Both the position numbers and the translations under genes were made by a program. A DNA stretch of 64,000 bases from Hyphococcus sp. GTDB taxonomy: Bacteria > Pseudomonadota > Alphaproteobacteria > Caulobacterales > Parvularculaceae. The notes below the pieces were generated by a model, which searched no databases, had not been told where the DNA came from, and was given only the letters and a program-made list of their open reading frames with translations. This document shows positions 59,458 to 64,000 of this stretch, piece after piece; the first letter of the stretch is position 1, and every line of letters starts with the position of its first letter. The DNA lies in assembly GCA_028281665.1 (NCBI GenBank), contig JANQJK010000013.1, forward strand, positions 57,841 through 121,840. The letters are read 5' to 3'.

Positions 59458-62400
59458 TTATTCTGCCGGGCGGTGAAGCGGTTGGTGCTGCGCTTCCGCG
59501 GCGGCGTCGGAAGCTGTGCGGGCCTCTCCAATGTTGGATTCCATCGGACGCCCCTGACCCAGGGGCGGTTGTTTCTCGCCGGTCCAGGCAAAGCGGTAAT
59601 ATCGTGCGATGTCGGCGCCCACGGCGTACATCGCCGGTACGAACAACAGTGTGACCGCGGTTGCGAATACGATTCCGAAGGCCAGCGAGACGATTGTCGG
59701 CTTGAGGAACTGCGCGTCGGTGGACCGTTCGAACATGATCGGCAGAAGGCCGATAAAGGTGGTGAACGATGTCAGCATGATCGGACGGAAACGCCCGACG
59801 CCGGCGGTGACGAGGGCCCCGAAGGCGCCCATGCCCTGTTTGCGCAGGCGATTGACATAATCGATCAGGACGAGGTTGTCGTTGACGACAACGCCCGCCG
59901 CCGCCGCGACGCCAAAGAAAGAGAACAGCGCAAAGTCGAGGCCGAACAGCGCGTGTCCGAATGCGGCGCCCATGAACCCGAAGGGGATCGCCGTCATGAT
60001 GAGGGCAGGCTGCCAGTACGACCCGAAGGCCACCGCCAGCAGCGTGTATATTGCGAACAGCGCCACCAGAAACAGTGGAAAGATGTCTCTCACGAACTCA
60101 GCCTGTTCTTCGGCGTCGCCGCGTTGCACGATCGTCACGTCCGGATGCCGGCGCTGCAATTCGGGGGCGAATTCCTGGCGATAGGTTTCGATCAACAGGT
60201 TGCGGTCGACATCGTCGGCGATTGCCGCCGTCACGCGCGCCGAGCGTCGCCGGTCGCGTCGGTCGATCTGTTTATAGCTCGGTGCGAAAACAGCATCGGC
60301 AACGACGGCGAGCGGCACTTCGCGCCCGTCCGATGTGCGGATACGCATGGTTTCGATTGAAGTTAAAGACTCACGCGCCGCCTTTGGATAGCGAACCATG
60401 ACGCGCACGTCCTGACCGTCGCGGGGGAGGCGCTGGACTTCCTCGCCATAGAACGCCTGTCGGACCTGACGCGACACGTCCGCCAGCGTCAGACCGAAGC
60501 GCTCGGCATCCGGCTTCAGTTCGATCTGTAGTTCCGGCGTCGCCGACTGTAGATTGTTGCGAACGTCGAAGACGCCGGGCAGCGTGCGCAAATAATTTTG
60601 CAGGTCGACCGCTGAAAATCGCAAATCCTCTAATTCATCGCTTTCAATACCGAAGGATAAGTCCGGCCCACGGTTGTTCTGTGTGAAGCCAACGTTAATT
60701 TCCTCTGCATCGGGAATGATGCCGAGGCGATCGCGGAGCATATCGGCGATTTCTTTGGTTGATTCCTTGCGGTTCGATGCTTCCGTAACCGTGACATAGG
60801 AAACGATTTCGCTCTCGTCGCCGGCGACATAGACGGACTTAATGTAAGCTTCGCCGTCTCTTGCATCGCCCAGATCGGCTTTGAGCTTGTTGGCCGTGCT
60901 GAGGATCTCGTTGTAAATCTGTTCGGTGCGGTTAAAGGATGAACCCTCGGGCAGCCGAATATTCAACGAAATATATGTGCCGTGAATCTCCGGTATGAAC
61001 TTAAAGCCGATCCAGCCCTGCACGACTAACGCGACGGAAAAGGCGAAGGCGACGACAAACGATACGACGGTTACGTAGCGGAACCGCAACGCCATTTTAA
61101 CAATCGGCTGATACACATTGCGCGCGAAGTCGACGATGCCTTCTGAGAACACGCGCTGCACTCGATAATATACTCCGTCCTTGTTTTGCGGTTTCATACG
61201 CGACAGGTGCGCCGGCAGAATAAAAAACGCCTCGATCAGCGAAAAGACAAGTGCGAATGAAACTGTGAAGCTGATTTGCCGGGTATATTGCGCGGCGCCG
61301 CCGCCCACAAATATCCACGGGGCGAATGCGATGATCGTGGTCAGGACGGCGAAAAACACCGGCTTAACGACCAGCTGTGTTCCGATGATCGCGGAGTCCG
61401 GGCCGCCCTTTCCGTCCTCTTCTACTCTGTTGTGAATGCTTTCCCCGACAATAATCGCGTCATCGACGACCACGCCGATGACGAGCAGGAAACCGAATAT
61501 CGAAAGGAAGTTCAGCGAAACCCCCGCCATGGGCATAAAGATGAACGCCCCGGCAAAGGCCGTCGCAATTCCGACCGCAACCCAGAAGGCGACCGCCGGC
61601 CGCAGGAACAGCATCAGGATAATCAGGACCAGCACCAGGCCGATGATTGCGTTCGAGGCCACGAGGTTAAGCTGCGCATTAAAGGGATCGGCGCCGTCGA
61701 ACCAGATAAGTATCTCGGCCTTGCCGTCCAGCTTTCTGTTTTTCTCTTCAGTCCACTCCTTCAGGGTTTTCGAAAGTTCGCTGATGTTTGAGACTTCAGG
61801 CGCCAGTATTCCGATCGCGATAGCCGGCTTGCCGTCGACGGTCCTGATCCGTTTCCGGTCTTCGAATCCGTCGATCACATTGGCGACGTCGCCGATGCGA
61901 ATAATGGACCCGTCCTGCGCCTGCCGGACGACAATCCGCTCGAATTCCTCCTCGCTGTCGGCGAGCGCGCGCGCCGCGATCTGCAGATTGCCGGTCTCGG
62001 TGCGCACCTGTCCGCCGGCGAGGTTAAGCGACGATCCGCGAACGGCTTGGGCTACATCGTCAAACGTAAAACCGTAGCGCCGCAGCGATTCCTCTGAGAC
62101 TTCGATAGAGACTTCTTCGCGTTCTTCGCCCCATAGATTGACGAGCGGCGATCCGCCGGGAAGCTGCGACAGTTCAATGCGGATTTCTCTCGCCAGCCGG
62201 TTCAGTTCGCGCTTATCGAGATCACCGTAAAGGGCGAGGAATGCGCCGGGCGAATAGCTTTTCCACTGCGAAACAACCGGTGAGAAGGCATCGTTGGGCA
62301 GCGTCGAGATGCCGTCGACCCGGTTTTTGATTTCGTTGAGGAACTTGTTGGCGTCCATGTCCTGGTCGCCTTCAATGTCGATGGTCGCGATGCCTTCCTG

Positions 62401-62655
62401 CGCGGTCGAAGCGATGTGCTCGATGCCGTCGATGCCCGCGACGGCCTCTTCAATGCGTAGAATGATCTGTTCTTCAATTTCGCGCGGGTTGGCGCCTTGC
62501 CAAACCACAGAGATCGTCGCCCCGGTGAAATCAGCGGCTGGGTCGAGTTCACGCTCCAGACTCGTAAAAGCAAGCACGCCTGAAACAAGGCATGTAATCA
62601 TCAAGAGGTTTGCGGCGACAGTGTTGCGCGTCCACCACGTGATCAAGCCGGTCAC
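59458..62655 (-). CDS. Efflux RND transporter permease
   Basis: WWTRNTVAANLLMITCLVSGVLAFTSLERELDP; GVVVDDAIIVGESIHNRVEE. Confidence 0.95.
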   Translation of the reverse strand: MTGLITWWTRNTVAANLLMITCLVSGVLAFTSLERELDPAADFTGATISVVWQGANPREIEEQIILRIEEAVAGIDGIEHIASTAQEGIATIDIEGDQDMDANKFLNEIKNRVDGISTLPNDAFSPVVSQWKSYSPGAFLALYGDLDKRELNRLAREIRIELSQLPGGSPLVNLWGEEREEVSIEVSEESLRRYGFTFDDVAQAVRGSSLNLAGGQVRTETGNLQIAARALADSEEEFERIVVRQAQDGSIIRIGDVANVIDGFEDRKRIRTVDGKPAIAIGILAPEVSNISELSKTLKEWTEEKNRKLDGKAEILIWFDGADPFNAQLNLVASNAIIGLVLVLIILMLFLRPAVAFWVAVGIATAFAGAFIFMPMAGVSLNFLSIFGFLLVIGVVVDDAIIVGESIHNRVEEDGKGGPDSAIIGTQLVVKPVFFAVLTTIIAFAPWIFVGGGAAQYTRQISFTVSFALVFSLIEAFFILPAHLSRMKPQNKDGVYYRVQRVFSEGIVDFARNVYQPIVKMALRFRYVTVVSFVVAFAFSVALVVQGWIGFKFIPEIHGTYISLNIRLPEGSSFNRTEQIYNEILSTANKLKADLGDARDGEAYIKSVYVAGDESEIVSYVTVTEASNRKESTKEIADMLRDRLGIIPDAEEINVGFTQNNRGPDLSFGIESDELEDLRFSAVDLQNYLRTLPGVFDVRNNLQSATPELQIELKPDAERFGLTLADVSRQVRQAFYGEEVQRLPRDGQDVRVMVRYPKAARESLTSIETMRIRTSDGREVPLAVVADAVFAPSYKQIDRRDRRRSARVTAAIADDVDRNLLIETYRQEFAPELQRRHPDVTIVQRGDAEEQAEFVRDIFPLFLVALFAIYTLLAVAFGSYWQPALIMTAIPFGFMGAAFGHALFGLDFALFSFFGVAAAAGVVVNDNLVLIDYVNRLRKQGMGAFGALVTAGVGRFRPIMLTSFTTFIGLLPIMFERSTDAQFLKPTIVSLAFGIVFATAVTLLFVPAMYAVGADIARYYRFAWTGEKQPPLGQGRPMESNIGEARTASDAAAEAQHQPLHRPAE

Positions 62656-63851
62656 TGGTCGGGTCCCGCAGTCGTACCGGCATTGGCGTCCGTTGCTGGA
62701 TCGGCAACGTCCGGCTCGCCTGTGCTCGGCGGCTCCGCAGGCGTCACCGTGTCGCCATCGCCGGCGCCGCGAAGCGGCGAGGTGACAATGCGTTCCCCGG
62801 GAGTAAGACCCGAGGCGACTGTGAAAGTATCCTTGTCGCTCGAAACGATCTGCACCTGGCGCCGCTTGATGACATTGTCTTCTTCAATGACGTAAACGGC
62901 GTCGCGGCCGTGTAACGCCGCGCGCGGCAATATGATTGCATTGTCCAGTCGGCTGCCCTCAATCTTTGCGTCGACGAAGAGGCCCATTGTGAGCGGCGCT
63001 CCGTTGGCGGAGGCGCCCACGCCATAGGGGTCGTCCACGACGGCGATTGCAGAAATCTGGCGCGTTGTCGGATCGATCGCGCCGTTGGTGCGCGTCATCC
63101 GCGCCGACCACTCATGCGGCTGGCCGGCGATAAAAGCAGAGAGCGTCGCTGACGGGCCCGGGTTTTCCCTCGTTTCAATAAAAACGACAGGCAAGCCGAG
63201 TTTTGCGAGATCGGTATCGGTGAGCGGCAACTGGATCTCCGCCACATCGGTGGAGAAGATGCGCCCGAGCTGGGCGCCCGGCGTAACATACTGTCCTTCG
63301 CCGACGGTGCGTTCGCGCACACGGCCTTTGAAGTTGGCGCGAATGGTCGTTCGCTCAAGGTCGAGTCGCGCGGCCCGGTATTCGGCGCGGGCCTGTTCAA
63401 GTTGCGGTTTCCGGAGCGCCAGCTCCGTGGGCCCTTCCGCGCGCGCAAGATCTTCATAGTCTCTGCGCGCGAGCGTTGCTTCGGCTTCCTCCTGCGCGAG
63501 GCGCGCCTGCGCCGCCGCTGCGGTGGCGCGGTAAGGCGCGTCCTCGATTTTAATGAGTACATCGCCTTTTTCAAAGGCGCCGCCGTTTACGAAGGCGTCG
63601 GACATAGAGACAATCTGACCGGCGACTTGCGCCGTCAGGCTGATATCCGTTCGCGGACGAACCTCGCCTTGCGCGTAGACATCGAGCGTAGCCGGGCCGG
63701 CGGTCGCTACAGTGAAGAACACAGAAGGCGGATCGGATTCGAAAGCGGTGCGTTCGATCGTCGGCTTCAGTGAATTCATCACGGCAATTGCGCCGGCGCC
63801 TGCGGCCAGTATGCCGAGCGGGGCGGCAATGGTAATCAGTTTACGAAGCAT
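62652..63851 (-). CDS. Efflux RND transporter periplasmic adaptor subunit
   Basis: GEVRPRTDISLTAQVAGQIVSMSDAFVNGGAFEKGDVLIKIEDAPY. Confidence 0.93.
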   Translation of the reverse strand: MLRKLITIAAPLGILAAGAGAIAVMNSLKPTIERTAFESDPPSVFFTVATAGPATLDVYAQGEVRPRTDISLTAQVAGQIVSMSDAFVNGGAFEKGDVLIKIEDAPYRATAAAAQARLAQEEAEATLARRDYEDLARAEGPTELALRKPQLEQARAEYRAARLDLERTTIRANFKGRVRERTVGEGQYVTPGAQLGRIFSTDVAEIQLPLTDTDLAKLGLPVVFIETRENPGPSATLSAFIAGQPHEWSARMTRTNGAIDPTTRQISAIAVVDDPYGVGASANGAPLTMGLFVDAKIEGSRLDNAIILPRAALHGRDAVYVIEEDNVIKRRQVQIVSSDKDTFTVASGLTPGERIVTSPLRGAGDGDTVTPAEPPSTGEPDVADPATDANAGTTAGPDQ

Positions 63852-63856
63852 CGGGC

Positions 63857-64000
63857 TTACTCGCTGTTTTCGAGGATTAATAATCCGATGCGGTCGGCGG
63901 GCAGAAAATCGCCGCCGATGGCGAGGTATAGCTGGACGCGGTTTGAGACGCGTTGCTGCTTGGCCTGGATGTATTGTCCTTCCGCCGAAATGCGACGGGT
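63857..64000 (-). CDS. Outer-membrane efflux protein (TolC/NodT family), C-terminus only; continues past the window
   Basis: Minus-strand reading TRRISAEGQYIQAKQQRVSNRVQLYLAIGGDFLPADRIGLLILENSE*. Confidence 0.7.
   Translation of the reverse strand, partial: TRRISAEGQYIQAKQQRVSNRVQLYLAIGGDFLPADRIGLLILENSE

Noticed and set aside
1-64000. CRISPR arrays, rRNA or tRNA genes, IS elements or prophage genes
   Set aside because: No regularly spaced repeats, no convincing cloverleaf or rRNA sequence and no transposase, integrase or phage structural protein recognised on either strand. The T-arm-like hairpin near 4116-4128 lacks the rest of a tRNA.

Overview
This window is a GC-rich alphaproteobacterial chromosome segment. 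The organism is inferred only from gene content and operon style. Most of it is core metabolism: pdhB (truncated at the left edge)/GFA/pdhC, a methyltransferase, rplK-rplA, a rearranged cytochrome c maturation locus (ccmD, ccmFGHI, ccmABCE), a glutathione-dependent formaldehyde detoxification operon, two phasins with a TetR regulator, an imuA-imuB-dnaE2 SOS mutagenesis operon, hemF, glpK, mtnP, ychF-pth-rplY and an enoyl-CoA hydratase. Two accessory blocks stand out. (1) 30.0-49.0 kb holds a large duplicated surface-type lipoprotein, a TonB-dependent receptor, a full type II secretion operon (gspCDEFGHIJKLMN), an extra lipoprotein and a convergent prepilin peptidase. The layout resembles the phosphate-linked T2SS/lipoprotein system of Caulobacter, and Pho-box-like repeats lie nearby. 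(2) 50.9-64.0 kb holds a monomodular NRPS (C-A-T-TE), a secreted esterase lipoprotein, an aromatic amino acid hydroxylase, a membrane acyltransferase and an RND efflux system; this looks like an uncharacterised biosynthetic island. Other notable observations: a sorA/sorB remnant apparently fused by deletion across a 10-bp repeat; a LexA-type box driving a possible 27-aa cationic amphipathic peptide ahead of imuA; and a 16-bp-arm perfect palindrome upstream of the T2SS locus. Everything was read by eye from the sequence and the supplied ORF track; no database search was run.
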